Source: Streptomyces sp. P9-A4 (GTDB taxonomy: Bacteria > Actinomycetota > Actinomycetes > Streptomycetales > Streptomycetaceae). Taken from it: 64,000 bases of DNA. Below the pieces are notes generated by a model. That model did not search any database. It had not been told where the DNA came from and worked only from the letters and a program-made list of their open reading frames with translations. The position numbers and the translations under genes are program-made. The stretch lies in contig NZ_JAZIFY010000001.1 of assembly GCF_036634195.1 (NCBI RefSeq), positions 4,474,501-4,538,500 on the forward strand, in the 5' to 3' direction. This document shows positions 55,255 through 64,000 of the stretch, piece by piece. How positions within the stretch are numbered: the stretch's first letter is position 1; each line of letters begins with the position of its first letter.

Positions 55255-55261
55255 GCACCTC

Positions 55262-56884
55262 ATGGGACATGTCGAGGCCGCGCATCTTGAGTACTACCTT
55301 CCCGACGGGAGGGTCCTCCTCGGGGACGCCTCCTTCCGGGTCGGGGAGGGCGCCGTGGTCGCCCTCGTCGGGGCCAACGGCGCCGGGAAGACCACACTGC
55401 TCCGGATGATCGCCGGAGAGCTCCAGCCCCACGGCGGCTCCGTCACCGTCAGCGGCGGGCTCGGCGTGATGCCGCAGTTCGTCGGCTCCGTACGGGACGA
55501 GTCCACCGTCCGTGACCTGCTGGTCTCGGTGGCTCAGCCGCGCATCCGGGAGGCCGCGAAGGCCGTCGACGAGGCCGAGCACCTGATCATGACGGTCGAC
55601 GACGAGGCCGCGCAGATGAAGTACGCGCAGGCCCTCAGCGACTGGGCCGAGGTGCAGGGGTACGAGGCGGAGACCCTCTGGGACATCTGCACCATGGCCG
55701 CGCTCGGCATGCCGTACGACAAGGCGCAGTTCCGGCAGGTCAGGACGCTCTCCGGCGGCGAGCAGAAGCGGCTGGTCCTGGAGTCGCTGCTGCGCGGCTC
55801 CGACGAGGTGCTGCTGCTCGACGAACCGGACAACTATCTGGACGTGCCCGGCAAGCGGTGGCTGGAGGAGCGGCTGCGGGAGACCCGTAAGACCGTGTTG
55901 TTCATCTCTCACGACCGGGAGCTGCTCTCCCGCGGCGCGCAGAAGATCATCGCGGTCGAGCCGGGTCCCGGCGGGTCGGACGTGTGGGTACACGGCGGCG
56001 GCTTCGACACCTTCCACGAGGCGCGGCGGGAGCGGTTCGCGCGCTTCGAGGAGCTGAAGCGGCGCTGGGAGGAGAAGCACGCCCAGCTCAAGAAGCTCGT
56101 GGTCAACCTGCGGCAGGCGGCCGCGGTCAGCCACGAGATGGCCTCGCGGTACGCGGCGGCGCAGACCCGGCTGCGGAAGTTCGAGGAGGCCGGGCCGCCG
56201 CCGGAGCCGCCGCGCGAGCAGGACATCCGGATGCGGCTGCGCGGCGGCCGGACCGGGGTGCGGGCCGTGACCGTCGAGAACCTCGAGCTGACCGGTCTGA
56301 TGAAGCCGTTCTCGCTGGAGGTCTTCTACGGGGAGCGGGTGGCCGTCCTCGGCTCGAACGGGTCGGGCAAGTCGCACTTCCTGCGGCTGCTCGCCGGCGA
56401 CCCGTCGGTGGCCCACACGGGCGACTGGAAGCTCGGCGCGCGCGTGGTGCCGGGGCACTTCGCCCAGACCCACGCGCACCCGGAGCTGACCGGGCGCCCG
56501 CTCGTCGACATCCTGTGGACGGAGCACGCCAAGGACCGGGGCGGGGCGATGTCGATGCTGCGCCGGTACGAGCTGGAGCGGCAGGGCGACCAGTCCTTCG
56601 ACAGGCTCTCCGGCGGGCAGCAGGCACGGTTCCAGATCCTGCTCCTGGAGCTGGCCGGGACGACGGCGCTGCTCCTGGACGAGCCGACGGACAACCTGGA
56701 CCTGGAGTCGGCGGAAGCCCTCCAGGACGGGCTGGAGTCGTACGACGGGACCGTCCTCGCGGTGACCCACGACCGCTGGTTCTCGAAGAGCTTCGACCGG
56801 TTCCTGGTCTTCGGCTCGGACGGGGTCGTACGGGAGACGAGCGAGCCCGTGTGGGACGAGCGACGGGTCGAGCGGGCGCGGTGA
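55262..56884 (+). CDS. ABC-F family ATP-binding protein
   Basis: Soluble protein of 540 aa with two ABC domains and no membrane part. Walker A sites are GANGAGKT and GSNGSGKS, signatures LSGGEQKR and LSGGQQAR, and Walker B LLLDEPDN and LLLDEPTDN. Between the domains is a charged linker (FARFEELKRRWEEKHAQLKK), the P-site tRNA interaction motif. ABC-F proteins act on the ribosome: some relieve stalling, others protect against antibiotics; neither can be chosen here. ATG at 55262 fits the leaderless promoter; an ATG three codons upstream is also in frame. Confidence 0.88.
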   Translation: MGHVEAAHLEYYLPDGRVLLGDASFRVGEGAVVALVGANGAGKTTLLRMIAGELQPHGGSVTVSGGLGVMPQFVGSVRDESTVRDLLVSVAQPRIREAAKAVDEAEHLIMTVDDEAAQMKYAQALSDWAEVQGYEAETLWDICTMAALGMPYDKAQFRQVRTLSGGEQKRLVLESLLRGSDEVLLLDEPDNYLDVPGKRWLEERLRETRKTVLFISHDRELLSRGAQKIIAVEPGPGGSDVWVHGGGFDTFHEARRERFARFEELKRRWEEKHAQLKKLVVNLRQAAAVSHEMASRYAAAQTRLRKFEEAGPPPEPPREQDIRMRLRGGRTGVRAVTVENLELTGLMKPFSLEVFYGERVAVLGSNGSGKSHFLRLLAGDPSVAHTGDWKLGARVVPGHFAQTHAHPELTGRPLVDILWTEHAKDRGGAMSMLRRYELERQGDQSFDRLSGGQQARFQILLLELAGTTALLLDEPTDNLDLESAEALQDGLESYDGTVLAVTHDRWFSKSFDRFLVFGSDGVVRETSEPVWDERRVERAR

Positions 56885-56893
56885 CCTCGGGGG

Positions 56894-56935
56894 GTCGGTG
56901 GTCGGCGGTGGGCGGTCGGCGGTCGGTGGCTCGGC
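56894..56935 (+). repeat. G-rich degenerate repeat before rplM
   Basis: Consecutive variants of GGTCGGYG between the ABC-F stop and the rplM promoter. Runs of GG at close spacing could allow a G-quadruplex; otherwise low-complexity spacer. Confidence 0.5.
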
Positions 56936-56940
56936 GCGTT

Positions 56941-56970
56941 TTGACCCGTCGGGGGGCGCGCGGGTAGTGT
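56941..56970 (+). promoter_or_regulatory. Promoter of rplM-rpsI
   Basis: TTGACC (56941-56946), 18-bp spacer, TAGTGT (56965-56970): strong HrdB-type match. Predicted leader of about 170 nt before rplM, the usual size for an r-protein leader. Confidence 0.7.
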
Positions 56971-57147
56971 TGCGGTTTGTTATGCGTAGTGGCTTCGTCG
57001 TTCTCAGGCGAACGGCCCTTACGCAGGTTCCCTGGAGCAGTTACCAGTGGCTCGCATACGGGCGTCGTCCCGGCAGTGCAGGCCCCAGCTGCATGATCGC
57101 TTCAGGTGTGTCTGGACTCCATCCACTGAAGAAGCGAAGGCTACGAA

Positions 57148-57591
57148 GTGCGTACGTACAGCCCCAAGCCCGGCGATGTCACTCGCCAGTGGCACATCAT
57201 CGACGCGCAGGACATCGTCCTGGGCCGTCTGGCGACCACGGCTGCGAACCTCCTCCGAGGCAAGCACAAGCCGGTCTACGCCCCGCACATGGACATGGGC
57301 GACTTCGTCATCATCATCAACGCTGACAAGGTCCACCTGTCCGGCAACAAGAAGACCCAGAAGCTGGCGTACCGCCACTCCGGCTTCCCGGGTGGTCTGC
57401 GCTCCGTCCGTTACGACGAGCTGCTGTCGAAGAACCCCGAGAAGGCCGTCGAGAAGGCCATCAAGGGCATGATCCCCAAGAACACCCTGGGCCGTCAGAT
57501 GATCTCGAAGCTGAAGGTCTACGCGGGCGAGAACCACCCGCACGCTGCTCAGCAGCCGGTTCCGTTCGAGATCACCCAGGTCGCGCAGTAG
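57148..57591 (+). CDS. rplM: 50S ribosomal protein L13
   Basis: Early 50S assembly protein; 147 aa. [40 protein letters not shown] and [20 protein letters not shown] are diagnostic. GTG at 57148 after GAAGGCTACGAA. First of the rplM-rpsI pair; gap to rpsI 44 nt. Confidence 0.97.
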   Translation: MRTYSPKPGDVTRQWHIIDAQDIVLGRLATTAANLLRGKHKPVYAPHMDMGDFVIIINADKVHLSGNKKTQKLAYRHSGFPGGLRSVRYDELLSKNPEKAVEKAIKGMIPKNTLGRQMISKLKVYAGENHPHAAQQPVPFEITQVAQ

Positions 57592-57635
57592 TTCCGGCCA
57601 CACCCCCTAAGAACGAAAGAAATCTGAGGAGAATC

Positions 57636-58148
57636 GTGGCCGAGACCACCCCCGAAACCCCCGTCGACGAGTTCGAGGGCGTTGAGGAGTACACCACCGA
57701 GACCGAGCTCGTCGAGGGTGAGTACACCTCCGAGTCGCTCGCGTCCCGCTTCGGCGACCCGCAGCCGGCCGCCGGCCTGGGCCGTCGCAAGAACGCCATC
57801 GCCCGCGTCCGGATCGTTCCGGGCACCGGCAAGTGGAAGATCAACGGTCGCACCCTTGAGGACTACTTCCCCAACAAGGTGCACCAGCAGGAAGTCAACG
57901 AGCCCTTCAAGGTGCTCGAGCTCGACAACCGCTACGACGTCATCGCCCGCATCGCGGGTGGCGGTGTCTCCGGTCAGGCCGGCGCCCTGCGCCTCGGTGT
58001 GGCCCGTGCGCTGAACGAGGCGGACGTCGAGAACAACCGCCCGGCGCTCAAGAAGGCCGGCTTCCTCTCCCGCGACGACCGTGCGGTCGAGCGCAAGAAG
58101 GCCGGTCTCAAGAAGGCCCGTAAGGCTCCGCAGTACAGCAAGCGTTAA
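57636..58148 (+). CDS. rpsI: 30S ribosomal protein S9
   Basis: Head protein whose C-terminal tail touches P-site tRNA; 170 aa, with an acidic N-terminal extension of about 40 residues ([20 protein letters not shown]). The body has [20 protein letters not shown] and [20 protein letters not shown], ending in the invariant SKR. GTG start after GAGGAG. Terminator follows. Confidence 0.97.
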   Translation: MAETTPETPVDEFEGVEEYTTETELVEGEYTSESLASRFGDPQPAAGLGRRKNAIARVRIVPGTGKWKINGRTLEDYFPNKVHQQEVNEPFKVLELDNRYDVIARIAGGGVSGQAGALRLGVARALNEADVENNRPALKKAGFLSRDDRAVERKKAGLKKARKAPQYSKR

Positions 58149-58168
58149 TCGCCTGCTCGGTCTGCTTT

Positions 58169-58215
58169 CGTACGCCCCGGCGGCACTGCCCGTGCCGTCG
58201 GGGCGTACGTTTTTT
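58169..58215 (+). terminator. Intrinsic terminator after rpsI
   Basis: An 18-bp stem with a wobble (arms CGTACGCCCCGGCGGCAC and its near complement), 5-nt loop, and six T directly after. Textbook form. Confidence 0.93.
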
Positions 58216-58280
58216 CATAAGCTCTTTCGTCACCTCTTTCATCTTTCATCAGCTTGGGCACGTATTTTCGGAGGACAGCT

Positions 58281-59639
58281 GTGGGACGACTCTTCGGCAC
58301 GGACGGCGTGCGCGGTGTGGCCAACGCGGACCTGACGGCGGAGCTGGCGCTCGGTCTCTCGGTCGCGGCGGCGCACGTGCTCGCCGAGTCGGGCACCTTC
58401 GAGGGCCACCGGCCGACCGCCGTGGTCGGGCGGGACCCGCGTGCGTCCGGAGAGTTCCTGGAAGCGGCCGTCGTGGCGGGACTCGCCAGCGCCGGTGTCG
58501 ACGTGCTGCGCGTCGGCGTGCTGCCCACCCCGGCCGTGGCCCACCTCACCGGCGTCCTCGGCGCCGACCTCGGCGTGATGCTCTCCGCCAGCCACAACGC
58601 CATGCCCGACAACGGCATCAAGTTCTTCGCGCGCGGCGGCCACAAGCTCGCCGACGACCTCGAGGACAAGATCGAGTCGGTCTACGAGGAGCACCGCACC
58701 GGCGCCCCCTGGGAGCGTCCGACCGGTTCCGGCGTCGGCCGGGTCCGGGACTACGACGAGGGCTTCGAGACGTATGTCTCCCACCTCCTCGCCGTCGTCC
58801 CCAACCGGCTCGACGGCCTCAAGGTCGTCCTCGACGAGGCCCACGGCGCCGCCGCCCGCGTCTCGCCCGAGGCCTTCACCCGGGCCGGCGCGCAGGTCGT
58901 CACCATCGGCGCCGAGCCGGACGGCCTCAACATCAACGACGGCTGCGGCTCCACCCACCTCGGGCTGCTCCGCGCCGCCGTCGTCGAGCACGGCGCCGAC
59001 CTGGGCATCGCCCACGACGGCGACGCCGACCGCTGCCTCGCCGTGGACGCGGCGGGCAACGAGGTCGACGGCGACCAGATCCTCGCCGTGCTCGCCCTCG
59101 CCATGCGCGAGGCGGGGACGCTGCGCGGTGACACCGTCGTCGCGACCGTCATGTCGAACCTGGGCTTCAAGCTCGCCATGGAGGGCGCGGGCCTGAACCT
59201 CGTCCAGACCGCGGTCGGCGACCGGTACGTGCTGGAGTCCATGAAGGAGCACGGCTACGCGCTCGGCGGCGAGCAGTCCGGGCACGTCATCGTGCTCGAC
59301 CACGCCACCACCGGCGACGGCACCCTCACCGGCCTCATGCTGGCGGCCCGTATCGCCGCCACCGGCAGGTCGCTCGCGGACCTCGCCGGGGTGATGGAGC
59401 GACTGCCGCAGATCCTCATCAACGTCCCCGACGTCGACAAGTCCCGGGTGAAGACCTCCGGCGACCTGGCCGCCGCCGTCACCTCCGCCGAGCAGGAGCT
59501 CGGCTCCACCGGCCGCGTCCTGCTGCGCCCCTCCGGCACCGAGCCGCTGGTCCGCGTGATGGTCGAGGCGGCCGACATCGAACAGGCCCGCGCGGTCGCG
59601 CAGCGGCTCGCGGACGTCGTGAAGTCGGCTCTGGGCTAG
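58281..59639 (+). CDS. glmM: Phosphoglucosamine mutase
   Basis: Interconverts glucosamine-6-P and glucosamine-1-P for UDP-GlcNAc, hence cell wall synthesis; 452 aa. [20 protein letters not shown] at the start, active-site phosphoserine S104 in [13 protein letters not shown], metal site [13 protein letters not shown], sugar-binding GGEQSGHVI and phosphate-binding [14 protein letters not shown] are all present. GTG at 58281 after GGAGGA. glmS, the previous enzyme of this pathway, begins 3 kb downstream. Confidence 0.96.
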   Translation: MGRLFGTDGVRGVANADLTAELALGLSVAAAHVLAESGTFEGHRPTAVVGRDPRASGEFLEAAVVAGLASAGVDVLRVGVLPTPAVAHLTGVLGADLGVMLSASHNAMPDNGIKFFARGGHKLADDLEDKIESVYEEHRTGAPWERPTGSGVGRVRDYDEGFETYVSHLLAVVPNRLDGLKVVLDEAHGAAARVSPEAFTRAGAQVVTIGAEPDGLNINDGCGSTHLGLLRAAVVEHGADLGIAHDGDADRCLAVDAAGNEVDGDQILAVLALAMREAGTLRGDTVVATVMSNLGFKLAMEGAGLNLVQTAVGDRYVLESMKEHGYALGGEQSGHVIVLDHATTGDGTLTGLMLAARIAATGRSLADLAGVMERLPQILINVPDVDKSRVKTSGDLAAAVTSAEQELGSTGRVLLRPSGTEPLVRVMVEAADIEQARAVAQRLADVVKSALG

Positions 59640-59668
59640 GCTTTCTGAGGCACCGTCATGCTCTGACG

Positions 59669-59710
59669 AGAGGCCCCGCCGCACCGGACGTCCGGTGCGG
59701 CGGGGCCTCT
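59669..59710. terminator. Terminator after glmM, convergent
   Basis: Perfect 20-bp stem (arms start AGAGGCCCCGCCGCACC) with a 2-nt turn and TTCG after it. It lies between glmM and the convergent DUF389 gene and can serve both. Confidence 0.85.
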
Positions 59711-59743
59711 TCGCGTGCGGGCGTCTTCCGCCACGTGGCGTGC

Positions 59744-60694
59744 TCAGCCCCTGCGCAGCCTGTGTCGCAGCCGGCCGCGCTGGGTCCGCCACAGTCGCTT
59801 CTGCAGGGACAGCGTCGCCGTTCCCGCCAGCATGATCCCCAGCAGGTTGAGCAGCAGCTGCTGGATCGAGCCCCACATCTGCCCGACCTCGCCGTAGCTG
59901 AGGGCCACCGCCGCGTTCGCCGCCGCCGGGACCGTGGTCACCGAGATCGCCACGCCCACCAGCGCGCCCGACTTGGACGAGGTCAGCGAGAGGGTGCCGG
60001 CCGCGCCCGCGAGGAGCGCCACCACGAACGAGAACAGGTCCGGCTGCCAGATGAAGCTGGTCTGCGGGCGCTGCGCGTCGAGCATGGACTGACTGAACTG
60101 GTTCAGCCGGTCCATGACCAGGCTGAACACGGTCGTCGCCAGGATCGCCGTCGCGAAGCCGATGAGCAGCGCCATCAGCGAGCGTGCCGCCAGTTTCGGC
60201 GCCCGCTGCACGATCGCCGTACACACCCCGGCGAGCGGGCCGAACTCCGGGCCGACCGCCATGGCGCCCACGATCAGGATCGCGTTGTCCAGGACGACAC
60301 CGCAGGCCGCGATCATCGTCGCCAGACCCATGAACGAGAGGTACGTGAAGGAGAGCGTCGACTCCTCGTGGGTCGCCTCCGCCAGCTGCTCCCAGATGAC
60401 CGCGTCCGCGCCCTCGCCCGGGGCCTCCCGCTCGGCCTTGTCCGCCCGGGTCGACATCGACAGGTCGATGCCGTCCACCGCGATCGAGCCGTCCTGATCG
60501 ATCTTCATGTCGCGCAGGCCGTGCAGGAGTTCGTCGGCCGACTCGCGGGCCATGTCGCACATGACCACGTCGCCGTGGGGGTCTCTGGCCACGCCCGGCA
60601 GCACCACGAGGTGGGTGGTGCCGACCGTCGACTCGATCAGCGCGATCGCGGACGTGGTGCGTTCCGGCGGGACGATCATCCGTAGATGCAACAT
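59744..60694 (-). CDS. DUF389 domain-containing membrane protein
   Basis: Integral membrane protein of 316 aa. The N-terminal ~90 residues form a soluble domain (MLHLRMIVPPERTTSAIALI ... VDGIDLSMS), followed by five or six hydrophobic segments with NAILIVGAMAVGPEFGPLAG, characteristic of DUF389 (TIGR00341-like). Function unknown. TAAGCT on the minus strand ends 6 nt before the ATG, so it is probably leaderless. It sits between glmM and coaA, with no shared operon sign. Confidence 0.85.
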   Translation of the reverse strand: MLHLRMIVPPERTTSAIALIESTVGTTHLVVLPGVARDPHGDVVMCDMARESADELLHGLRDMKIDQDGSIAVDGIDLSMSTRADKAEREAPGEGADAVIWEQLAEATHEESTLSFTYLSFMGLATMIAACGVVLDNAILIVGAMAVGPEFGPLAGVCTAIVQRAPKLAARSLMALLIGFATAILATTVFSLVMDRLNQFSQSMLDAQRPQTSFIWQPDLFSFVVALLAGAAGTLSLTSSKSGALVGVAISVTTVPAAANAAVALSYGEVGQMWGSIQQLLLNLLGIMLAGTATLSLQKRLWRTQRGRLRHRLRRG

Positions 60695-60700
60695 GCCCCG

Positions 60701-60706
60701 AGCTTA
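60701..60706 (-). promoter_or_regulatory. Leaderless -10 element of the DUF389 gene
   Basis: TAAGCT ends 6 nt before the ATG; it stands within the 18-bp gap after the coaA stop, so the -35 would lie inside coaA. Confidence 0.45.
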
Positions 60707-60712
60707 CGAAGG

Positions 60713-61681
60713 TCAGAGCTTGCGCAGGCTCAGGCGCTGCACCTTGTGGTCGGGGCCCTTGCGGACGACGAGGGTCGCCCGGCCGCGGGTCGGGGCCACG
60801 TTCTCCAGGAGGTTCACCTTGTTGATGGTCCGCCACATGGTCCGGGCGTAGTCGAGGGCCTCGTCCTCGGAGACCTGCGTGTAGCGCTGGAAGTACGAGG
60901 ACGGGTTCTGGAAGGCGGTGTCGCGGAGCTTGCGGAAGCGGTTGAGGTACCAGCGCTCGATGTCCTCCGGCCGCGCGTCGACGTACACCGAGAAGTCGAA
61001 GTAGTCGGCGAGGCCGACGCGGGTGCGGCCGTCCTGGCCGGGAAGGGCGGGCTGGAGGACGTTCAGCCCCTCCACGATGAGGATGTCCGGGCGGCGGACG
61101 ACGAGCCGCTCGTCGGGCACGCGGTCGTAGATCAGGTGCGAGTAGACCGGGGCGGAGACCTCCTTCTTGCCCGCCTTGATGTCGGCGACGAAGCGGGTCA
61201 GGGCCCGGCGGTCGTACGACTCGGGGAAGCCCTTGCGGGACATCAGCCCGCGCGCCTTCAGCTCCTCCATCGGGTAGAGGAAGGCGTCGGTGGTGACCAG
61301 CTCCACGCGCGGGTGCTCGGGCCAGCGGGCGAGGAGGGCCTGCAGGAGGCGGGAGACCGTCGACTTGCCGACGGCGACCGAACCGGCGACCCCTATGACG
61401 AAGGGGGTGCCGCGCTGCTCGGCGCTCTCGCCGAGGAAGGTGTTGAGGGCCCCGCGCAGCCCGCTGGTGGCCTGCACGTACAGGTTGAGCAGCCGGGACA
61501 GGGGCAGATAGACGTCCCGCACCTCGTCGAGGTCGATGACGTCCCCGAGACCGCGGAGCCGCTCGACCTCGTCGGCGGTCAGCGGCAGGGGCGTCTTGTC
61601 GCGCAGGGCGCTCCACTCGGCCCGGGTGAGGTCGACGTAGGGGCTCGCCCCGCTGGCGCTTCGTGGCGGCGAAGTGATCAC
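60713..61681 (-). CDS. coaA: Type I pantothenate kinase
   Basis: First committed step of coenzyme A synthesis (pantothenate to 4'-phosphopantothenate); 322 aa. P-loop [20 protein letters not shown] (about 96-115), [45 protein letters not shown] and IVEGLNVLQ are the conserved blocks of the bacterial CoaA type. GTG start, with GACAAT on the minus strand 6 nt upstream, indicating a leaderless transcript. Confidence 0.95.
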   Translation of the reverse strand: MITSPPRSASGASPYVDLTRAEWSALRDKTPLPLTADEVERLRGLGDVIDLDEVRDVYLPLSRLLNLYVQATSGLRGALNTFLGESAEQRGTPFVIGVAGSVAVGKSTVSRLLQALLARWPEHPRVELVTTDAFLYPMEELKARGLMSRKGFPESYDRRALTRFVADIKAGKKEVSAPVYSHLIYDRVPDERLVVRRPDILIVEGLNVLQPALPGQDGRTRVGLADYFDFSVYVDARPEDIERWYLNRFRKLRDTAFQNPSSYFQRYTQVSEDEALDYARTMWRTINKVNLLENVAPTRGRATLVVRKGPDHKVQRLSLRKL

Positions 61682-61687
61682 CCCGCC

Positions 61688-61693
61688 ATTGTC
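61688..61693 (-). promoter_or_regulatory. Leaderless -10 element of coaA
   Basis: GACAAT on the minus strand ends 6 nt before the coaA GTG. Confidence 0.45.
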
Positions 61694-61878
61694 GGGGGTC
61701 GAGGGGGTTCACGGGACCCCGCGGGCCGTGGGCTGGGTCACGCGACAAAAGCCGTTGTCCGGCCCCGGCCCTAGGGTGATCCTGTTCCATGCCGCGTGGG
61801 TCTCTGCTCGTCACGCGGGGGGAGCCGCCCTTCGGGCGGCATGTCGAGAGCACCGAGAGAAACAGAGAGTCACCCCAG

Positions 61879-62649
61879 ATGCGTACGTCCATGAGAAGCG
61901 CCGTCGTCGCCGGTACCGCCGTGTCCCTCGCCCTGCTCGTCAGCGGGTGCGGTGGGGAGGGGAAGAGCGACGACGGCAAGGGGAAGGACGCCCCCAAGGC
62001 CTCGGCCTCCGCGACGAGCGCGCCCGCGCCCGCCGCGAAGGCACTGTCCGCCGCCGAGCTGGACAAGCTGATCGTCGAGAAGGGCGATCTCAAGGGTTAC
62101 CAGGTGGCCAAGGCCCACGGCGACGACGTCGTACCGGCCTCCGAGGTCACCACCGACAAGGCCCCCTGCGCGCCGATCGCCCACGCCATGTCCTTCATCT
62201 CGCCCGGCTCGCCCGCCGCTTCGGTGCAGCGCAAGGTGCTGGAGGAGCCGAAGAAGGACGCCACGGCCTCCCCGGAGGAAGCCCTCCTCGTCGGGCTCGG
62301 TGTCCGGGTGACGGCCGTGACGCTCGGGTCGTACGACGGGCAGGGCGCCCAGGACGCCTTCGCCTCGGTGAAGAAGGCCGGCGGCGAGTGCGCCGGCGGC
62401 TTCACGGTGATCCACGGGGCGGAGAGGACGAAGGTCACCAAGGTCGCCCCGGAGAGCGTCACCGCGGGGGAGGAGGCGGTCGCCTTCACCGTCACCAGCG
62501 AACTGGAGGGCCGGCCGTTCGCCAGCAAGGTGGTCGTCTTCCGCCAGGGCAACACGCTCGCGTCGTTCTCGACGATCAGCTTCGCTTCCGGCGGTGTGAA
62601 GGCGCTCCCGAAGGACGTCGTCGACGCGCAGGCCGCCAAGCTGGGCTGA
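61879..62649 (+). CDS. Putative lipoprotein, unknown function
   Basis: Exported protein of 256 aa. Signal peptide MRTSMRSAVV...LALLVSGC with lipidated C24, then a low-complexity Lys/Ala/Ser linker to about residue 58. The mature domain has two cysteines (DKAPCAPIA and GGECAGGF) that may pair. It resembles the many actinobacterial lipoproteins that look like PknH-type sensor domains, but the likeness is faint. ATG at 61879; no strong ribosome binding site. TAGGGT near 61772 is a possible -10. Between coaA (divergent) and glmS. Confidence 0.72.
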   Translation: MRTSMRSAVVAGTAVSLALLVSGCGGEGKSDDGKGKDAPKASASATSAPAPAAKALSAAELDKLIVEKGDLKGYQVAKAHGDDVVPASEVTTDKAPCAPIAHAMSFISPGSPAASVQRKVLEEPKKDATASPEEALLVGLGVRVTAVTLGSYDGQGAQDAFASVKKAGGECAGGFTVIHGAERTKVTKVAPESVTAGEEAVAFTVTSELEGRPFASKVVVFRQGNTLASFSTISFASGGVKALPKDVVDAQAAKLG

Positions 62650-62676
62650 CTCCGGCCCTGCGGGCACCTTCCGCCG

Positions 62677-62682
62677 TACGCT
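62677..62682 (+). promoter_or_regulatory. Leaderless -10 element of glmS
   Basis: TACGCT ends 6 nt before the glmS ATG; no ribosome binding site is present. Confidence 0.5.
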
Positions 62683-62688
62683 TCCGTC

Positions 62689-64000
62689 ATGTGCGGAATC
62701 GTGGGATACGTCGGCGGGCAGTCGGCGCTTGATGTGGTGGTCGCGGGCCTCAAGAGGCTCGAATACCGGGGCTACGACTCGGCCGGTGTCGCGGTGCTCT
62801 CCGACGGAGGGCTGGCCGCGGCCAAGAAGGCGGGCAAGCTCGTCAACCTGGAGAAGGAACTCGTCGACCGGCCGCTGGCCGGCGGGTCCGTGGGCATCGG
62901 ACACACCCGCTGGGCCACCCACGGCGGGCCGACCGACGTCAACGCGCACCCGCACCTGGACAACGCGGGGCGGGTCGCCGTCGTCCACAACGGCATCATC
63001 GAGAACTTCGCCGACCTGCGCGCGGAGCTCACCGAGCGCGGCCACGACCTGGTGTCCGAGACGGACACCGAGGTCGTGGCCCACCTCCTCGCGGAGGAGT
63101 TCTCCTCCGCCGGCGAGCTGGCGGAGGCCATGCGGCTGGTGTGCCGGCGCCTCGAAGGGGCCTTCACCCTGGTCGCCGTGCACGCCGACCAGCCGGACGT
63201 CGTCGTCGGCGCCCGCCGGAACTCCCCGCTGGTCGTCGGCGTCGGCGAGGGCGAGAACTTCCTCGCCTCCGACGTGTCCGCCTTCATCGCCCACACCCGT
63301 TCGGCGATCGAGCTCGGCCAGGACCAGGTCGTCGAGCTGACCAGGGACGGCGTCACCGTCACCGACTTCGACGGCGCCCCCGCCGACGTACGGGCCTTCC
63401 ACGTCGACTGGGACGCCTCGGCCGCCGAGAAGGGCGGCTACGACTACTTCATGCTCAAGGAGATCGCCGAGCAGCCGAAGGCCGTCGCCGACACCCTCCT
63501 CGGCCGGATCGACGGCAACGGCCGGCTGACCCTCGACGAGGTGCGCATCCCGGACGCCGTGCTCCGCGAGGCCGACAAGGTCGTCATCATCGCCTGCGGC
63601 ACCGCCTTCCACGCGGGACTCATCGCCAAGTACGCCATCGAGCACTGGACCCGCATCCCCTGCGAGGTCGAGCTCGCCAGCGAGTTCCGCTACCGCGACC
63701 CGATCCTCGGGCAGAAGACCCTCGTCATCGCGATCTCGCAGTCCGGCGAGACCATGGACACGCTGATGGCGCTGCGGCACGCGCGCGAGCAGGGCGCGAA
63801 GGTCCTCGCCGTCTGCAACACCAACGGCTCGACGATTCCACGGGAGTCGGACGCCGTCCTCTACACCCACGCCGGGCCCGAGATCGCCGTCGCGTCGACC
63901 AAGGCCTTCCTCACCCAGCTGGTCGCCTGCTACCTCCTCGCGCTCTACCTCGGGCAGGTGCGCGGCACCAAGTGGGGCGACGAGATCCGCGCCGTCGTCC
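62689..64000 (+). CDS. glmS: Glutamine--fructose-6-phosphate aminotransferase (isomerizing), 5' part
   Basis: Makes glucosamine-6-phosphate from fructose-6-phosphate and glutamine, entering UDP-GlcNAc synthesis. The gene runs off the window after 437 codons of about 605-615. N-terminal glutaminase: MCGIVGYVG with nucleophile C2, LEYRGYDSAGVA, GHTRWATHGGPTDVNAHPHL and HNGIIENF. The first sugar isomerase (SIS) domain has ACGTAFHAGLIAKY and ISQSGETMDTL; STKAFLTQL follows. Leaderless -10 upstream. Streptomycetes usually have two glmS genes, so this may be one of a pair. Confidence 0.95.
   Translation, partial: MCGIVGYVGGQSALDVVVAGLKRLEYRGYDSAGVAVLSDGGLAAAKKAGKLVNLEKELVDRPLAGGSVGIGHTRWATHGGPTDVNAHPHLDNAGRVAVVHNGIIENFADLRAELTERGHDLVSETDTEVVAHLLAEEFSSAGELAEAMRLVCRRLEGAFTLVAVHADQPDVVVGARRNSPLVVGVGEGENFLASDVSAFIAHTRSAIELGQDQVVELTRDGVTVTDFDGAPADVRAFHVDWDASAAEKGGYDYFMLKEIAEQPKAVADTLLGRIDGNGRLTLDEVRIPDAVLREADKVVIIACGTAFHAGLIAKYAIEHWTRIPCEVELASEFRYRDPILGQKTLVIAISQSGETMDTLMALRHAREQGAKVLAVCNTNGSTIPRESDAVLYTHAGPEIAVASTKAFLTQLVACYLLALYLGQVRGTKWGDEIRAVV

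Noticed and set aside
58239..62093. Long minus-strand frame covering glmM, DUF389 and coaA
   Set aside because: It crosses three well-supported genes in other frames and shows no domain; shadow of high-GC coding.

Overview
The window is a high-GC actinobacterial chromosome segment, almost certainly Streptomyces. It shows extreme G/C at third codon positions, many GTG starts and one TTG start, tRNA genes without an encoded CCA, and the order aspC-tRNA-Trp-secE-nusG-rplKA-rplJL-rpoBC-rpsLG-fusA-tuf ... S10/spc/alpha ... rplM-rpsI-glmM ... coaA-glmS. It is core chromosome. I see no phage, insertion sequence, CRISPR array or biosynthetic cluster.

Layout. (1) 1-8.3 kb is mixed housekeeping and accessory sequence. 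It holds a mechanosensitive channel with a zinc-ribbon-like tail, an HtpX-like protease with a YccF membrane protein, a barstar-like protein, an amino acid permease, an ogt-alkB alkylation repair pair, yajQ, tRNA-Tyr, and an SDR protein with an amidohydrolase. (2) 8.5-14 kb holds tRNA-Thr, tRNA-Met, rpmG, the HadA/HadB-type dehydratase pair, murB, degraded gene fragments, adenosine deaminase, an aspartate-type aminotransferase and tRNA-Trp. (3) 14.1-32.7 kb is the transcription/translation core: secE, nusG, rplK, rplA, a lipoprotein, rplJ, rplL, rpoB, rpoC, an ATP-grasp-like protein, rpsL, rpsG, fusA, tuf. (4) 32.8-36.6 kb is an accessory island: a PIG-L type lipoprotein, then a DGPF/YCII protein with an ECF42-type sigma factor and a matching promoter. 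(5) 37-53.3 kb holds the S10, spc and alpha ribosomal operons in the usual order, with secY, adk, map, infA and rpoA. rpsD is absent from the alpha cluster, which I believe is usual for Streptomyces. (6) 53.4-64 kb holds truA, a Gln/Gly-rich membrane protein, an ABC-F ATPase, rplM-rpsI, glmM, a DUF389 membrane protein, coaA, a lipoprotein and the 5' part of glmS.

How it works together. Most genes build ribosomes, RNA polymerase or the Sec channel. The ends carry cell-wall precursor genes (murB, glmM, glmS) and cofactor or lipid genes (coaA, hadAB). Regulation visible in the sequence includes strong vegetative promoters before rpsL and rplM, an L10-type leader with an attenuator-like hairpin before rplJ, and a hairpin shared almost exactly by the rpsL and rpsJ leaders. 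Many intrinsic-terminator hairpins separate units, and several genes have a -10 element only 6-7 nt before the start codon, the signature of leaderless mRNAs.

No clearly new system is present. The best leads are the self-contained ECF42 module with its candidate promoter, the shared r-protein leader hairpin, the zinc-ribbon MscL, the barstar-like protein, and the perfect inverted repeat before the lipoprotein at 16.9 kb.
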